DNA of 64,000 bases from Croceicoccus sp. (GTDB taxonomy: Bacteria; Pseudomonadota; Alphaproteobacteria; Sphingomonadales; Sphingomonadaceae): the NCBI GenBank assembly GCA_002694745.1, contig NZMY01000029.1, positions 62,001 to 126,000 on the forward strand, read 5' to 3'. The notes beneath the pieces were generated by a model. The model did not search any database. It saw only the letters and a program-made list of their open reading frames with translations, and was not told the DNA's origin. Of the stretch, positions 20,465-30,276 are shown piece after piece. The position numbers and the translations under genes are program-made. The stretch's first letter is position 1. Each line of letters begins with the position of its first letter.

Positions 20465-20505
20465 AAAAAAGGCGCCAGAAGCTGATGCTGCTGGCGCCCT
20501 TTTTT
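20465..20505. terminator. Bidirectional intrinsic terminator
   Basis: GGCGCCAG and CTGGCGCC form a stem over 20471-20499, flanked by AAAAAA on the left and TTTTTT on the right. It serves both the GH5 gene (plus) and the rplQ end of the ribosomal operon (minus). Confidence 0.9.
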
Positions 20506-20522
20506 CTCTATCGAAGTGCCCC

Positions 20523-20945
20523 TCAGGCGTCTTCGTACTCGTCCTCGTCATTCATGACGGGGCCGCTATCCTGACCCTTGGCCTCGACGTCGCGATCAAC
20601 CAGTTCGATGATCGCCATGGGCGCGGCGTCCGATGCGCGGATGCCCGCCTTGATGATGCGGGTGTAACCGCCCTCACGATCCCCGTAACGTTCCGCGAGA
20701 ACGTCGAACAGCTTGGTCAGCTGCGCATCGTCGAGAAGACGGCTGTGCGCCAGACGACGGTTCGACAGACCGCCGCGCTTGGCCAGCGTGATCAGCTTCT
20801 CGACATAGGGGCGCAATTCGCGCGCCTTGGGCGTCGTGGTCTTGATCTGTTCGTGCTTGATCAGGGCTGCGGCCATGTTGCGAAGCATCGCATTGCGGTG
20901 GCCGGTCTTGCGCTGGAGCTTACGCCCCGAAATCTTGTGACGCAT
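20523..20945 (-). CDS. rplQ: 50S ribosomal protein L17
   Basis: 140 aa, with the family opening [20 protein letters not shown] and the [25 protein letters not shown] core. A short acidic tail (NDEDEYEDA) extends beyond the usual end. Last gene of the alpha operon, after rpoA, and followed by the shared terminator. Confidence 0.98.
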   Translation of the reverse strand: MRHKISGRKLQRKTGHRNAMLRNMAAALIKHEQIKTTTPKARELRPYVEKLITLAKRGGLSNRRLAHSRLLDDAQLTKLFDVLAERYGDREGGYTRIIKAGIRASDAAPMAIIELVDRDVEAKGQDSGPVMNDEDEYEDA

Positions 20946-21022
20946 GATTTCTTCCTTCGTTCGATAAGGGCCCGTTCCAGGTAGCCCAGAGCCGGCTGAT
21001 CAGGGTTCAGCCCGTACCCGGT

Positions 21023-21052
21023 TTCCCGCCCCGGCAGTCGCCGAGGCGGGAA
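21023..21052 (-). other. Hairpin in the rpoA-rplQ spacer
   Basis: TTCCCGCC/GGCGGGAA with an inner CGGC/GCCG stem, starting nine bases after the rpoA stop on the minus-strand mRNA. No T-run follows. Confidence 0.7.
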
Positions 21053-21060
21053 TTCTGGCG

Positions 21061-22119
21061 TCAGCCGAGAAGTTCCTGTTCGAGCTTCTTGGCCATTTCC
21101 TCGATATTCTCGGGCGGCCAGCCCGGGATGTCCATGCCAAGGCGCAGACCCATTGAGGAGAGAACTTCCTTGATTTCGTTAAGCGACTTGCGGCCGAAGT
21201 TCGGGGTACGGAGCATTTCCGCCTCGGTCTTCTGCACCAGATCGCCGATATAGATGATGTTGTCGTTCTTGAGGCAATTTGCCGAACGGACCGACAATTC
21301 GAGCTCATCCACCTTCTTGAGCAGGTACCGATTGAGCTGGTTCGCATCCGACTCTTCGGGGGCGGCAGCGGCTGTACCAGCGGTCTGCGGAGCACCCTGC
21401 GGAATGCCTTCCTCGAAATGCACGAACAGAGCGAGTTGATCCTGCAGGATCCGGGCGGCGTATGCCACTGCGTCTTCGGGCGTTACCGTACCGTCGGTTT
21501 CGACCGTCAGCGACAGCTTGTCGTAATCGAGTTCCTGTCCGACACGCGCATTCTCAACCTTGTAGCTGACTTGGCGAACCGGCGAATACAGCGAATCGAT
21601 CGGGATAAGTCCGATGGGCGCATCGGCCGGACGGTTCGCCACGGCGGGGCTGTAGCCCTTGCCCGTATCGGCCGTCAGTTCCATGTTGAGCGTCGCACCA
21701 TCGTCGAGATGGCAGATCACCAGATCCTTGTTCAGAACCTCGATATCGCCCGTTACCTGAATATCGCCAGCCGTCACCTCAGCAGGCCCGGTGACGGATA
21801 GGTTGAGCCGCTTGACGCCCTCGCCTTCCATCTTGAGAGCGACCTGCTTGATGTTAAGCACGATGTCGGTGATGTCTTCACGAACGCCGGCAAGCGACGA
21901 GAACTCGTGCAGGACGTTGTCGATCTTGATCGAAGTGATCGCGGCTCCCTGCAGCGACGAGAGCAAAACGCGGCGCAGCGCATTGCCGAGCGTAAGGCCG
22001 AAACCACGCTCCAGAGGCTCGGCCACGAAGGTAGCGCGGCGCTTGGCGTCGCCCTGCCCTTTGATCTCGAGATTATTGGGTTTCTTCAGTTCCTGCCAGT
22101 TCTTCATATTGACGGACAT
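21061..22119 (-). CDS. rpoA: DNA-directed RNA polymerase alpha subunit
   Basis: 352 aa. N-terminal assembly domain with [18 protein letters not shown] and [16 protein letters not shown]; after an Ala/Glu-rich linker near residue 245 comes the C-terminal domain ([37 protein letters not shown]) that contacts UP elements and activators. Dimerises and nucleates assembly of beta and beta-prime. Slightly longer than E. coli (329) because of the linker and tail. Confidence 0.98.
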   Translation of the reverse strand: MSVNMKNWQELKKPNNLEIKGQGDAKRRATFVAEPLERGFGLTLGNALRRVLLSSLQGAAITSIKIDNVLHEFSSLAGVREDITDIVLNIKQVALKMEGEGVKRLNLSVTGPAEVTAGDIQVTGDIEVLNKDLVICHLDDGATLNMELTADTGKGYSPAVANRPADAPIGLIPIDSLYSPVRQVSYKVENARVGQELDYDKLSLTVETDGTVTPEDAVAYAARILQDQLALFVHFEEGIPQGAPQTAGTAAAAPEESDANQLNRYLLKKVDELELSVRSANCLKNDNIIYIGDLVQKTEAEMLRTPNFGRKSLNEIKEVLSSMGLRLGMDIPGWPPENIEEMAKKLEQELLG

Positions 22120-22197
22120 GGGCTTCCCCTGGGGTTTGTTCTTGGGCGGCCCGATCCCGCGTGAGGGCGCGGCATGGGCCTTGGGCAGGTCGGATAT

Positions 22198-22221
22198 GCG
22201 AGGCGGGATCCTTCGCCTCGC
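22198..22221 (-). other. Hairpin in the rpsK-rpoA spacer
   Basis: GCGAGGCG pairs with CGCCTCGC around an eight-base loop, ten bases after the rpsK stop in the minus-strand mRNA. Confidence 0.7.
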
Positions 22222-22230
22222 ATTCCTGTA

Positions 22231-22620
22231 TCAGACGCGACGACGCTTCGACGGACGCACGCCATTGTGCGGGATCGGCGTCACGTCGCGGATCGAGGTG
22301 ATGGTGAAACCAACCGCCTGCAGCGCACGAAGTGCGCTTTCGCGACCCGAACCGGGTCCCTTGACTTCGACCTCAAGGGTGCGAACGCCATGCTCGGCGG
22401 CCTTCTTGCCCGCGTCATCCGCTGCAACCTGAGCTGCATAAGGAGTCGACTTGCGGCTGCCCTTGAAACCCATCATACCTGCCGAGGACCAGCTGATCGC
22501 ATTGCCCTGGGCGTCGGTGATGGTGATCATCGTATTGTTGAAGCTGGCGTTCACGTGCGCGACGCCGCTGGAGATATTTTTGCGCTCGCGCCGCTTAATG
22601 CGCTGTGGTTCGCGTGCCAT
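22231..22620 (-). CDS. rpsK: 30S ribosomal protein S11
   Basis: 129 aa, the standard length. Conserved [36 protein letters not shown] and the C-terminal [22 protein letters not shown] are present. Platform protein that contacts S7 and mRNA near the E site. Lies between rpsM and rpoA as in most bacteria. Confidence 0.98.
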   Translation of the reverse strand: MAREPQRIKRRERKNISSGVAHVNASFNNTMITITDAQGNAISWSSAGMMGFKGSRKSTPYAAQVAADDAGKKAAEHGVRTLEVEVKGPGSGRESALRALQAVGFTITSIRDVTPIPHNGVRPSKRRRV

Positions 22621-22671
22621 TGTCTCGTATCCTGATCTAGTGGAAGAATTCGCTGCCGAAAGGCTGACGAA

Positions 22672-23040
22672 TTACTTCTTCTTGCCGGCGATCGGCTTGG
22701 CCTTGCCCTTGCGGGTGCGGGCATTCGTGTGGGTGCGCTGACCGCGAACGGGCAGTCCCTTGCGGTGACGCAGGCCGCGGTAGCAGGCCAAGTCCATCAG
22801 ACGCTTGATGTTCATCGCGGTTTCGCGACGAAGATCACCCTCGACCAGATAGTCGGCGTCGATCGTTTCACGGATCTGCAGAACTTCCGCATCGGTCAGG
22901 TCCTGAACGCGGCGAGCGTGATCGATGCCAAGCTTGTCAGCAATGTCGACGGCCGATTTGGGACCAATACCGTGAATATAAGTAAGCGCCACGATCACGC
23001 GCTTGTTGGTGGGGATGTTCACCCCGGCAATACGAGCCAC
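22672..23040 (-). CDS. rpsM: 30S ribosomal protein S13
   Basis: 122 aa from a GTG at 23040. The track start at 23058 adds six residues not in the family; the GTG has AGGAG eight to nine bases upstream and gives the conserved [14 protein letters not shown] opening. [10 protein letters not shown] and the C-terminal [25 protein letters not shown] segment, which reaches the P-site tRNA, are present. First gene of the alpha operon here. Confidence 0.97.
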   Translation of the reverse strand: MARIAGVNIPTNKRVIVALTYIHGIGPKSAVDIADKLGIDHARRVQDLTDAEVLQIRETIDADYLVEGDLRRETAMNIKRLMDLACYRGLRHRKGLPVRGQRTHTNARTRKGKAKPIAGKKK

Positions 23041-23222
23041 AAAATTCTCCTGCTCCACAGGGGTTGCGCGAAATCAGCACCAGTGCAGATTGCGGCCCCT
23101 ATCTCATCGCGTATCGCCGCCTTCGAGATGACAAACTGCCGAACGGCAAAAAGCCCGGGTGGGAACGCGCAAAACACGCGATCCGGCCGGACCACTGTCA
23201 TTAAAAAGACGAGCGAGGGGCG

Positions 23223-23251
23223 CGCTTACGCAGATTCGTCCAGCGTGTCAA
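23223..23251 (-). promoter_or_regulatory. Candidate promoter of the rpsM-rpsK-rpoA-rplQ unit
   Basis: Minus strand TTGACA (perfect -35), 17-bp spacer, TAAGCG as a weak -10. It sits immediately after a terminator-like hairpin and about 185 nt before rpsM. Confidence 0.55.
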
Positions 23252-23255
23252 CGGT

Positions 23256-23282
23256 TGAATAAAGGATCCGGCCCCGATCCTT
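23256..23282 (-). terminator. Terminator-like hairpin ending the secY-adk unit
   Basis: AAGGATC, seven-base loop, GATCCTT on the minus strand, continuing TTATTC. Short T-rich tail makes it a plausible weak intrinsic terminator, placed directly before the TTGACA promoter. Confidence 0.5.
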
Positions 23283-23401
23283 CGCGATCGCCATCGCATC
23301 GAACTTTGCGATGAAGCAGGCGCGTCATCAACCGCTCCGGTGCCCCCCAACCGGTACGCTACGCGCTGCGTTCGACCAATTCGATGCCGAGATGAATGCC
23401 T

Positions 23402-23424
23402 GCCGATCCATGATCAGGATCGGC
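23402..23424 (-). other. Perfect 8-bp hairpin downstream of adk
   Basis: GCCGATCC, seven-base loop, GGATCGGC, about 90 bp after the adk stop. No T-run. May protect the adk mRNA 3' end. Confidence 0.6.
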
Positions 23425-23510
23425 GGAGCATCAGATACCCTCTTCAGAAAGATTGACTGCGAGGGTTACACGGATCGAAACGTCGATGAATCAGAGACTG
23501 GCGGCACGCA

Positions 23511-24161
23511 TCACACGATAATTCGGGCAATCGCGGCGGTCACTTCATCGATGTCTTCCATGCCGTCGACGCGTCGTACGATGCCACGCTTTTCATAGAT
23601 GGGAAGGATCGGAGCCGTCTTCGCGCGATATTCCGCCATGCGCGTGCGGACAGTGGCCTCGTTGTCGTCCGGGCGACGCTTGAATTCGGTCGATCCGCAC
23701 TTGTCACATATGCCAGGCTGTCGGGGCTGCTCAAACACGTCGTGATAGCCCTTGCCGCAGTTCGCGCAGCTATACCGCCCGGTAATCCGCTCAACCAGAG
23801 CGTCCACATTCACGTCAAGTTCGATCACGTGATCGAGGGAGCGGCCATGCTGGTCCAAAATGGCGTCGAGCGCATGCGCCTGCTCGGCAGTACGGGGGTA
23901 GCCGTCAAAAATGGCCCCCATCTCATCGCTCATGCTCTCAAGCTCGGCGGAGATCAGTGCGGAGACTATTTCATCCGAGACGAGCTCACCCGCGTCCATA
24001 ACCGCCTTGGCCTGCAAGCCAACAGGAGTCTGCGCCTTTACAGCAGCCCGCAGCATATCGCCGGTCGAAAGCTGGCGCATGCCGTAGCGCGCCACCAGCC
24101 TCTGCGATTGTGTGCCTTTACCGGCCCCCGGAGGCCCGAGAAGTATGATATTCAACTGCAC
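23511..24161 (-). CDS. adk: Adenylate kinase, zinc-finger LID form
   Basis: 216 aa; converts ATP and AMP to two ADP. P-loop GPPGAGKGTQ at residues 8-17, NMP-binding region with QLSTGDMLRAAV, IFDGYPRTAEQA around 85. The LID has four cysteines (YSCANCGKG and GICDKCGS), so it is the long, zinc-binding type. Downstream of secY as in the ancestral spc operon. Confidence 0.97.
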   Translation of the reverse strand: MQLNIILLGPPGAGKGTQSQRLVARYGMRQLSTGDMLRAAVKAQTPVGLQAKAVMDAGELVSDEIVSALISAELESMSDEMGAIFDGYPRTAEQAHALDAILDQHGRSLDHVIELDVNVDALVERITGRYSCANCGKGYHDVFEQPRQPGICDKCGSTEFKRRPDDNEATVRTRMAEYRAKTAPILPIYEKRGIVRRVDGMEDIDEVTAAIARIIV

Positions 24162-24200
24162 GTCCTCCCCGTGATCGAACTGACGCCCTAGGCAAAGACG

Positions 24201-25565
24201 TTAGCGCAATCGACCTTTGAATTTGGCCTTTTTGATAAGATCGCCATACTGATGCGCGAGCAGGTGACTCTGGATCTGCGCAATGGTGTCGACGGTGACA
24301 TTAACGACGATCAAGAGACTTGTCCCGCCCAGAAAGAAGGGCAGCCCCGTCTGCGCGATAACATATTCTGGCAGCACGCAGACCAAGGTAAGATAGGCCG
24401 CCCCGATTACCGTAATGCGGGTCAACACGTAATCCAGATAATTGGCAGTATTCCTGCCCGGGCGGATACCGGGAATGAAGCCCCCGCCACGCTTCAGATT
24501 TTCAGCAGTTTCCTCGGGATTAAAGACCACGGCTGTATAGAAGAAGCAGAAAAAGATGATGCCGACCGCGTAGAGCAGCATGTAAAGCGGCTGTCCGTGC
24601 TGCAGATATTGATTGAGCGTCACCAGAACTCCACCCATCGTGCTATCGGGGGTGACCGAATTACCGGCGAATTGGGTGATGGTCAGGGGTAACAGCAGCA
24701 AAGAGCTAGCGAAAATCGGCGGGATCACGCCCGACGTATTGAGCTTCAACGGCAGGTGCGAACGATCGGCTTGCATTCCGCCACGCTGCTGAGCGCGCTT
24801 AGGATACTGGATCAGCAAGCGGCGCTGCGCCCGCTCCATGAACGAAATGAAGAGGATGAGGCCGATGATCGTCACGAAAAGCATTACGATCAGATAGGAA
24901 GGAATCGAACCCGAGCGACCACCTTCCATCAGCTGCGCGCCCACTGTGGGGAATTGCGCGACGATTCCGGCCATGATGATGAGCGACACGCCATTACCGA
25001 TACCGCGCGAAGTGATCTGCTCACCGAGCCAGAGAAGGAACATCGTTCCGCCGACAAGAGAAATGACCGCCCCGATCCGGAACATGAGGCCGGGGTCGAC
25101 CACAGCATTGAGCCCGCTTGCGGCCGCATAGGTCTCGAGTCCTACCGCAAGGAAATAGCCCTGGACCGCGGTAAGACCAACCGTCCCGTAACGCGTGTAC
25201 TGGTTCAGCTTCTTCCGACCACTTTCGCCCTCTTTCTTGAGCGCAGCAAGCGCGGGATGAAGAGCGGCCCCAAGCTGAACCACGATCGAAGCCGTAATGT
25301 AGGGCATGACGCCGAGCGCAATGAGGCTCATGCGCTCAAGGCTGCCGCCCGAGAACGTGTTGAAGAGATCGAGCACGCCGCCGCGGGTCTGCTCGTACAG
25401 GTCCTGAAGGATCAGCGGATTGACGCCCGGCAACGGCACAAAGCTAAGAAACCGAAACACGACCAGTGCACCCAGAGTGAACCAGATGCGTTGCTTGAGC
25501 TCCGTCGCCTTCGAGAAATTCGAGAGACTGAGCGAGCTTGCGATATTATCGGCGCGTGAAGCCAT
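24201..25565 (-). CDS. secY: Protein translocase subunit SecY
   Basis: 454 aa with ten membrane helices. Opening region RIWFTLGALVVFRFLSFVPLPGVNP, plug region FNTFSGGSLERMSLIALGVMPYI, and a cytoplasmic loop with KAQQRGG-type residues (PKRAQQRGGMQADRSHLPLKLN) are intact. Forms the inner-membrane protein-conducting channel with SecE and SecG. Between rplO and adk. Confidence 0.98.
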   Translation of the reverse strand: MASRADNIASSLSLSNFSKATELKQRIWFTLGALVVFRFLSFVPLPGVNPLILQDLYEQTRGGVLDLFNTFSGGSLERMSLIALGVMPYITASIVVQLGAALHPALAALKKEGESGRKKLNQYTRYGTVGLTAVQGYFLAVGLETYAAASGLNAVVDPGLMFRIGAVISLVGGTMFLLWLGEQITSRGIGNGVSLIIMAGIVAQFPTVGAQLMEGGRSGSIPSYLIVMLFVTIIGLILFISFMERAQRRLLIQYPKRAQQRGGMQADRSHLPLKLNTSGVIPPIFASSLLLLPLTITQFAGNSVTPDSTMGGVLVTLNQYLQHGQPLYMLLYAVGIIFFCFFYTAVVFNPEETAENLKRGGGFIPGIRPGRNTANYLDYVLTRITVIGAAYLTLVCVLPEYVIAQTGLPFFLGGTSLLIVVNVTVDTIAQIQSHLLAHQYGDLIKKAKFKGRLR

Positions 25566-25689
25566 TGGAAGACATTACCTATGCAGGTGACGGGCTGGCC
25601 CAGCAAGCGAGGCCAGACGGACCGGAACGCGCTAACAGGTGACGCGCCCCTCCTGCAAGACCATCAGGCCTTGCGCCCGCGCATATAGA

Positions 25690-25723
25690 GTGCCGGCGGG
25701 ACTGCGAACACCCCCGCCGGCAC
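25690..25723 (-). other. 11-bp hairpin between rplO and secY
   Basis: GTGCCGGCGGG pairs perfectly with CCCGCCGGCAC, loop of 12, starting 13 bases after the rplO stop in the mRNA. No T-run, inside an operon. Confidence 0.75.
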
Positions 25724-25735
25724 AAACATTGCGGA

Positions 25736-26215
25736 TTATTCGGCGGCCGCCTTCTTGGGGGCAGTCGTCTCGACGGTACCGCCCAGCTTTTCGACCTGGG
25801 CAACCGCGCCCTTCGATGCGCCGGCGACCTTGAAGCTGACCTTGCTGGTCAGATCACCCTTTGCCAGAAGGCGAACGCCGTCCTTGCCACCCTTGGCCAA
25901 GCCGGCCGCTTTCAGTGCGGCATGATCAATTGTATTACCGGCATCGAGCTTGCCTGCGTCGATGAACTTCTGGATCATGCCCAGGTTCACTTCCGCATAA
26001 TCCTTGCCAAACGGATTGTTGAAGCCGCGCTTCGGCAACCGCATGTGAAGCGGCATCTGACCGCCCTCGAAGCCACCGATGGAAACGCCCGAACGCGCCT
26101 TCGCGCCCTTCTGGCCGCGCCCGCCGGTCTTGCCCTTGCCCGAGCCAATGCCACGGCCAATGCGCATGCGGCGATGACGAGCACCTTCGTTGTCGCGGAT
26201 ATCAGTCAGTTTCAT
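25736..26215 (-). CDS. rplO: 50S ribosomal protein L15
   Basis: 159 aa. Family opening [14 protein letters not shown](R)R and the Gly-rich [18 protein letters not shown] and [19 protein letters not shown] segments. Late assembly protein of the large subunit. Short Lys/Ala-rich tail. Separated from rpmD by 128 bp carrying two hairpins. Confidence 0.97.
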   Translation of the reverse strand: MKLTDIRDNEGARHRRMRIGRGIGSGKGKTGGRGQKGAKARSGVSIGGFEGGQMPLHMRLPKRGFNNPFGKDYAEVNLGMIQKFIDAGKLDAGNTIDHAALKAAGLAKGGKDGVRLLAKGDLTSKVSFKVAGASKGAVAQVEKLGGTVETTAPKKAAAE

Positions 26216-26254
26216 AATCGCACTCGCTTTCGCTTTTCTTCGCGCTGAACATGC

Positions 26255-26310
26255 GGGGCCTTCAGTCAGGCCCCAAATGAAGGCGGCCCGGTACGCGCCC
26301 GGGCCGCCTT
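26255..26310 (-). other. Two tandem hairpins between rpmD and rplO
   Basis: A 12-bp stem (AAGGCGGCCCGG with CCGGGCCGCCTT, 26280-26310) followed in the mRNA by a 6-bp stem (GGGGCC/GGCCCC, 26255-26274). Neither has a T-run. Confidence 0.75.
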
Positions 26311-26343
26311 ATGTCAAGTGTCGCCTGCCTTGCGGCTGACGGA

Positions 26344-26529
26344 TCAGTCGACCACGGCCACCATGTGAGGCAGCTTGGCAATCGCGCCGCGCACTTCCGG
26401 AGTGTCCTGCACTTCGACGACGCGATGCATCTTGCCGAGGCCGAGGCCGACCAGAATCTTCTTCTGGCTTTCCGGACGACGGATCGGCGAACCGATCTGC
26501 TTGATCTTGATGGTCTTTGCCTTTGCCAT
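26344..26529 (-). CDS. rpmD: 50S ribosomal protein L30
   Basis: 61 aa, typical for the bacterial short form. [19 protein letters not shown] and [20 protein letters not shown] match the family. Starts seven bases after the rpsE stop. Confidence 0.97.
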   Translation of the reverse strand: MAKAKTIKIKQIGSPIRRPESQKKILVGLGLGKMHRVVEVQDTPEVRGAIAKLPHMVAVVD

Positions 26530-26535
26530 GATCGT

Positions 26536-27315
26536 TTACTCCACCAAAGCGGCGGCGTCGGCTTCCGCCTCGGCCTCGCTCGCGCCGCCGCGACCCAAGA
26601 GGTCAGCGACCTTCTTGCCACGGCGCTGCGCAACCGACTTCGGCGAAGTCTGATTGGTCAGCGCGTCGAAAGTGGCGCGGATCATGTTGTAGGGGTTCGA
26701 AGTGCCGACCGACTTGGTCACCACGTCAGCAACACCAAGGCTTTCGAACACAGCGCGCATCGGACCGCCGGCGATGATGCCGGTACCCGGAGGAGCCGTG
26801 CGGACGTTCACCTTGCCGGCACCGAAACGACCCTTGCCGTCATGGTGCAGCGTGCGGCCATCCTTCAGCGGAACGCGGACCATCTTCTTCTTCGCAGCAG
26901 CCGTGGCCTTGTTGATCGCTTCCGGCACTTCGCGAGCCTTGCCGTGACCGAAGCCCACGCGGCCCTTGCCGTCACCGACGACGACCAGGGCGGCGAACCC
27001 GAAGCGCTTGCCGCCCTTCACGGTCTTAGAGACGCGATTGATGTGGACGAGCTTTTCGATCAGCTCTTCGCCATCATCCTCGCGCTGGCCACGACCACCG
27101 CGGCGATCGTCACGACCACCTCGTCCACGGCCACGGCCACCACGGTCGCCACGTTCACGACGACCGCCGCGGCCCTCGCGCTCTGCGGGCTGCGAAGGAT
27201 CTCCGGCCGCAGTCGACTGGTTGTCGGCAGCTTCGGTGCTGGCGAGGGTCGGGGTCGGCGTTTCACCGGCGTTGTCGACCTTCGGGGTTTCGTTGTTGTT
27301 TTCGTCTGCCATCAT
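26536..27315 (-). CDS. rpsE: 30S ribosomal protein S5 with long N-terminal extension
   Basis: 259 aa, about 90 longer than E. coli S5 (167). The conserved S5 fold starts near residue 85 ([17 protein letters not shown]) and runs through [14 protein letters not shown] and [14 protein letters not shown]. Residues 1-80 are extra: an acidic Asn/Thr/Glu part, then an Arg-Gly-rich part ([18 protein letters not shown]). S5 helps decoding fidelity and mRNA entry. Two adjacent ATGs (27315, 27312) are possible starts; the first overlaps the rplR stop as TGATG. The last 20 residues are also Ala/Glu-rich. Confidence 0.96.
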   Translation of the reverse strand: MMADENNNETPKVDNAGETPTPTLASTEAADNQSTAAGDPSQPAEREGRGGRRERGDRGGRGRGRGGRDDRRGGRGQREDDGEELIEKLVHINRVSKTVKGGKRFGFAALVVVGDGKGRVGFGHGKAREVPEAINKATAAAKKKMVRVPLKDGRTLHHDGKGRFGAGKVNVRTAPPGTGIIAGGPMRAVFESLGVADVVTKSVGTSNPYNMIRATFDALTNQTSPKSVAQRRGKKVADLLGRGGASEAEAEADAAALVE

Positions 27316-27659
27316 CAGAACTCCAGCCCGCCTTCGCGCGCAGCGTCGGCCAGCGCCTTGACGCGGCCATGGAACAGGAAGCCGCCACGGTCGAACACGA
27401 CCGTGCTCACGCCCGCCTTCTTGGCAGCGGCGGCGATGTCCTTGCCAACCTGCGAAGCAGCATCGACATTCGCACCGGAAGCCTTCGCTCCCAATGTGGA
27501 CGCAGCGGCCACGGTGCGGCCCTCGGCATCATCGATGATCTGCGCATAGATATGCTTGCCGGTACGATGCACCGACAGGCGCGGCTTGCCGCCCGAGCGG
27601 GCCCGCAGCGCAGTACGCACGCGACGACGGCGGCGTTCGAAAAGAGAAAGCTTGGCCAT
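27315..27659 (-). CDS. rplR: 50S ribosomal protein L18
   Basis: 114 aa from the ATG at 27659. The track ORF starts 84 codons earlier inside rplF in another frame and is artefactual there. Arg-rich N-terminus ([19 protein letters not shown]), [18 protein letters not shown] and [26 protein letters not shown] fit L18, a 5S rRNA-binding protein. Confidence 0.97.
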   Translation of the reverse strand: MAKLSLFERRRRRVRTALRARSGGKPRLSVHRTGKHIYAQIIDDAEGRTVAAASTLGAKASGANVDAASQVGKDIAAAAKKAGVSTVVFDRGGFLFHGRVKALADAAREGGLEF

Positions 27660-27660
27660 C

Positions 27661-28194
27661 TTACTTCTTCTTCCCTTCCTTGCGGAAGATATACTCGCCC
27701 TGGTACTTGATGCCCTTGCCCTTGTAAGGCTCGGGCTTGCGCCAGCGGCGGATCTCGGCTGCAAACTGGCCCACGGCCTGCTTGTCGATGCCTGAGATGA
27801 TGACGGTCGTCTGGTCCGGGGTCTTGACCTCGACACCTTCGGGCACGTCAAGATCGACATCGTGGCTGAAGCCGAGCTGAAGCTTGAGCTTCTTGCCCTG
27901 AGCCTGTGCACGATAGCCGACGCCCTTGATCTCCAGCGTCTTCGAGTAACCCTCGGTCACACCGTCAATCAGATTGGCGACCAGCGTACGCTGCATGCCC
28001 CAGAACGAGCGAGACTTCTTGGTGTCGTTGACGGGAGTGACGGCAATAGCGTCATCCTTGACTTCATAGGTAACCTGATCGGTCAGCCCCATGGTCAGGG
28101 TGCCCTTGGGACCCTTCACGCTCAAGACGTTGTCGGCGATCTTCGCCTCGACGCCGTTGGGGATCGCGACCGGCTTTTTACCGATGCGGCTCAT
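27661..28194 (-). CDS. rplF: 50S ribosomal protein L6
   Basis: 177 aa. [17 protein letters not shown] at the start and the C-terminal [23 protein letters not shown] motif are diagnostic. Binds near the sarcin-ricin loop. Its ATG shares one base with the rpsH stop (TAATG). Confidence 0.98.
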   Translation of the reverse strand: MSRIGKKPVAIPNGVEAKIADNVLSVKGPKGTLTMGLTDQVTYEVKDDAIAVTPVNDTKKSRSFWGMQRTLVANLIDGVTEGYSKTLEIKGVGYRAQAQGKKLKLQLGFSHDVDLDVPEGVEVKTPDQTTVIISGIDKQAVGQFAAEIRRWRKPEPYKGKGIKYQGEYIFRKEGKKK

Positions 28195-28589
28195 TAGAAC
28201 ACCTCCGCCAGCACTTCGCCGCCCACGTTCTCGGTGCGCGCTTCGGCGTCCGAGAGCACACCCTTCGGCGTGGAGACGATGGTGATGCCAAGACCGCCAC
28301 GGACATTCGGAAGCTCCTTCGAGCCCGAATAGACCCGGCGACCGGGCTTGGAGACGCGAGCGAGATGCTTGATCGCAGGCTCGCCCTCGAAATACTTCAG
28401 TTCAATCCGCAGCGCGGGGTGCTTACCCGAAGCATCTTCGCTGTAGCCACGGATGTAGCCTTCGCGCTGGAGCACTTCGAGTACGTTCGCACGCAGCTTC
28501 GACGCCGGCGAAAGGACGGAATCCTTCTTCGCCTGCTGGCCGTTGCGGATACGGGTGAGCATATCACCCAGGGGATCGGTCATCGCCAT
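28194..28589 (-). CDS. rpsH: 30S ribosomal protein S8
   Basis: 131 aa. [14 protein letters not shown] near the N-terminus and the C-terminal [21 protein letters not shown] are conserved. Binds helix 21 of 16S rRNA; in E. coli it represses the spc operon, and this regulation is plausible but not visible here. Start at 28589 or two codons later. Confidence 0.98.
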   Translation of the reverse strand: MAMTDPLGDMLTRIRNGQQAKKDSVLSPASKLRANVLEVLQREGYIRGYSEDASGKHPALRIELKYFEGEPAIKHLARVSKPGRRVYSGSKELPNVRGGLGITIVSTPKGVLSDAEARTENVGGEVLAEVF

Positions 28590-28600
28590 AGGTTAATTCC

Positions 28601-28906
28601 TCACCAGCTCGACTTGGTCAGGCCCGGGATCAGGCCCTTGTTGCCCAGATCGCGCAGCTCAATACGGTTGAGACCGAACTTGCGGTAGTAACCGCGGGGT
28701 CGGCCGGTCGTGGTGCAACGGTTGCGCACGCGGGTCGGGTTGCCGTTACGGGGCACCTCGGCCAGCTTCAGGCGGGCAAGCCAACGCTCGCCGTCATCAA
28801 GCGACTCGTCGTCGGCAATCGCCTTCAGCTTCGCGATGCGGTTCGCGTACTTCTTCACAAGCTTCTTGCGACGCTCGTTCTTGTTCACGGAACTCAGTTT
28901 CGCCAT
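28601..28906 (-). CDS. rpsN: 30S ribosomal protein S14
   Basis: 101 aa, the long form without a zinc ribbon (only one Cys, in [21 protein letters not shown]). The typical C-terminal end LPGLTKSSW-like ([11 protein letters not shown]) is present. Lies between rplE and rpsH. Confidence 0.97.
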   Translation of the reverse strand: MAKLSSVNKNERRKKLVKKYANRIAKLKAIADDESLDDGERWLARLKLAEVPRNGNPTRVRNRCTTTGRPRGYYRKFGLNRIELRDLGNKGLIPGLTKSSW

Positions 28907-28933
28907 GGACTTAAGCTCTCTTTCCGGGGCGGC

Positions 28934-29527
28934 TCACGCCGCTTCCTTCTCTTCCGACGCACCCTCAGTCTCGGGGGCCGGGAACGGGAATCCGAACAGA
29001 CGCAGAAGCTCGCGGGCTTCGTCGTCGGTTTTTGCAGTGGTGGTCACGATGATGTCCATGCCACGCACCTTTTCGATCTGGTCATAGCTGATCTCGGGAA
29101 AGATGATCTGCTCTTTCAGACCCATCGCGTAATTGCCGCGACCATCGAACGACTTCGGGTTCAGACCACGAAAGTCGCGGATGCGGGGCATTGCGATGGT
29201 GACCAAGCGGTCGAGGAACTCGTACATGCGCTCGCGGCGCAAGGTCACCTTGCAACCGATCGGCATGCCCTCGCGCAGCTTGAACTGCGCGATCGACTTC
29301 TTCGCCTTGGTGATCACGGGCTTCTGGCCGGCGATCAGTTCCATCTCGGCTGCGGCGGTCTGGACCTTCTTCTTGTCCTGGCTCGCCTCGCCCACGCCCA
29401 TGTTGAGCGTGATCTTCTCCAGCTTCGGCACTTCGTAGCGGTTCGCATAACCGAACTTCTCGGTCATGGCCTTGACGATTTCCTCGTCATACTTCGCGCG
29501 AAGACGCGGGGTGTACTTATCAGCCAT
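28934..29527 (-). CDS. rplE: 50S ribosomal protein L5
   Basis: 197 aa from the ATG at 29527 ([18 protein letters not shown]); the track start at 29554 lies inside rpl[40 protein letters not shown] and [20 protein letters not shown] are diagnostic. 5S rRNA-binding. Overlaps rplX by 8 bp, and has a short extra acidic tail. Confidence 0.97.
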   Translation of the reverse strand: MADKYTPRLRAKYDEEIVKAMTEKFGYANRYEVPKLEKITLNMGVGEASQDKKKVQTAAAEMELIAGQKPVITKAKKSIAQFKLREGMPIGCKVTLRRERMYEFLDRLVTIAMPRIRDFRGLNPKSFDGRGNYAMGLKEQIIFPEISYDQIEKVRGMDIIVTTTAKTDDEARELLRLFGFPFPAPETEGASEEKEAA

Positions 29528-29840
29528 CGATCGTCTCTCCGGACTTGACAGCAACGCGCACCTTCTTGCCGTCCTTCATTTCGAAACGGACGCGGGTGGG
29601 CTTGCCATCCTTCGGATCGGCAACGGCGACCTTGCTGATCGCCATCGGCGCAGGCGCGCGGTCAATGCCGCCCTGCGGGTTCGTCTGGGTGGGTTTGCGG
29701 TGGCGGGTGGTGACGTTCACGCCTTCCACCACGACCTTGCCGTCCTTGGGCATGACCTGGGCGACCGTACCGGTCTTGCCCTTGTCCTTGCCCGAAAGCA
29801 CGACGACGCTGTCACCCTTCTTGATCTTTGCGGACGCCAT
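29520..29840 (-). CDS. rplX: 50S ribosomal protein L24
   Basis: 106 aa with the KOW motif [18 protein letters not shown] at residues 7-24 and [21 protein letters not shown]. Early assembly initiator of the large subunit. Start overlaps the rplN stop by one base (TAATG). Confidence 0.98.
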   Translation of the reverse strand: MASAKIKKGDSVVVLSGKDKGKTGTVAQVMPKDGKVVVEGVNVTTRHRKPTQTNPQGGIDRAPAPMAISKVAVADPKDGKPTRVRFEMKDGKKVRVAVKSGETIDG

Positions 29841-30208
29841 TACAGCACCTCCGGAGCAAGCGAGATGATCTTCATGAAACCCTTGCCGCGCAGTTCGCGC
29901 ACGACAGGGCCGAAGATACGAGTGCCAATCGGCTCCTCGGACTTGTTCACGAGGACTGCCGCATTCGAGTCAAAGCGGATCACGCTACCATCGGGACGAC
30001 GAACGTCCTTACGGGTGCGGACGATCACGGCGCGATGAACGTCGCCCTTCTTGACCTTGGCACGGGGCTGCGCCTCCTTGACGGAGACGACGATGACATC
30101 GCCAACGCTCGCGGTGCGGCGCTTTGATCCGCCCAGCACCTTGATGCACTGGACGCGCTTGGCGCCGCTGTTGTCAGCGACATCCAAGTTTGACTGCATC
30201 TGGATCAT
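29840..30208 (-). CDS. rplN: 50S ribosomal protein L14
   Basis: 122 aa, exact family length. [21 protein letters not shown] and the C-terminal [13 protein letters not shown] segment are nearly invariant. Contacts L19 and the small subunit. Confidence 0.98.
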   Translation of the reverse strand: MIQMQSNLDVADNSGAKRVQCIKVLGGSKRRTASVGDVIVVSVKEAQPRAKVKKGDVHRAVIVRTRKDVRRPDGSVIRFDSNAAVLVNKSEEPIGTRIFGPVVRELRGKGFMKIISLAPEVL

Positions 30209-30276
30209 CGATCCGGTTCCTTCTTCTCGGCTTGCCGGGACATTCCGCCCGGCAGTTCCAAAACTCTAATGCGGGC

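Larger units (their letters stand above)
23041..23510. other. 470-bp spacer between adk and rpsM
   Basis: No protein gene supported. Reading the minus strand it holds an 8-bp hairpin (23402-23424), a terminator-like hairpin (23256-23282), a candidate promoter (23223-23251), and a roughly 185-nt leader before rpsM. This is where the spc unit most likely ends and the alpha unit begins. Confidence 0.7.
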
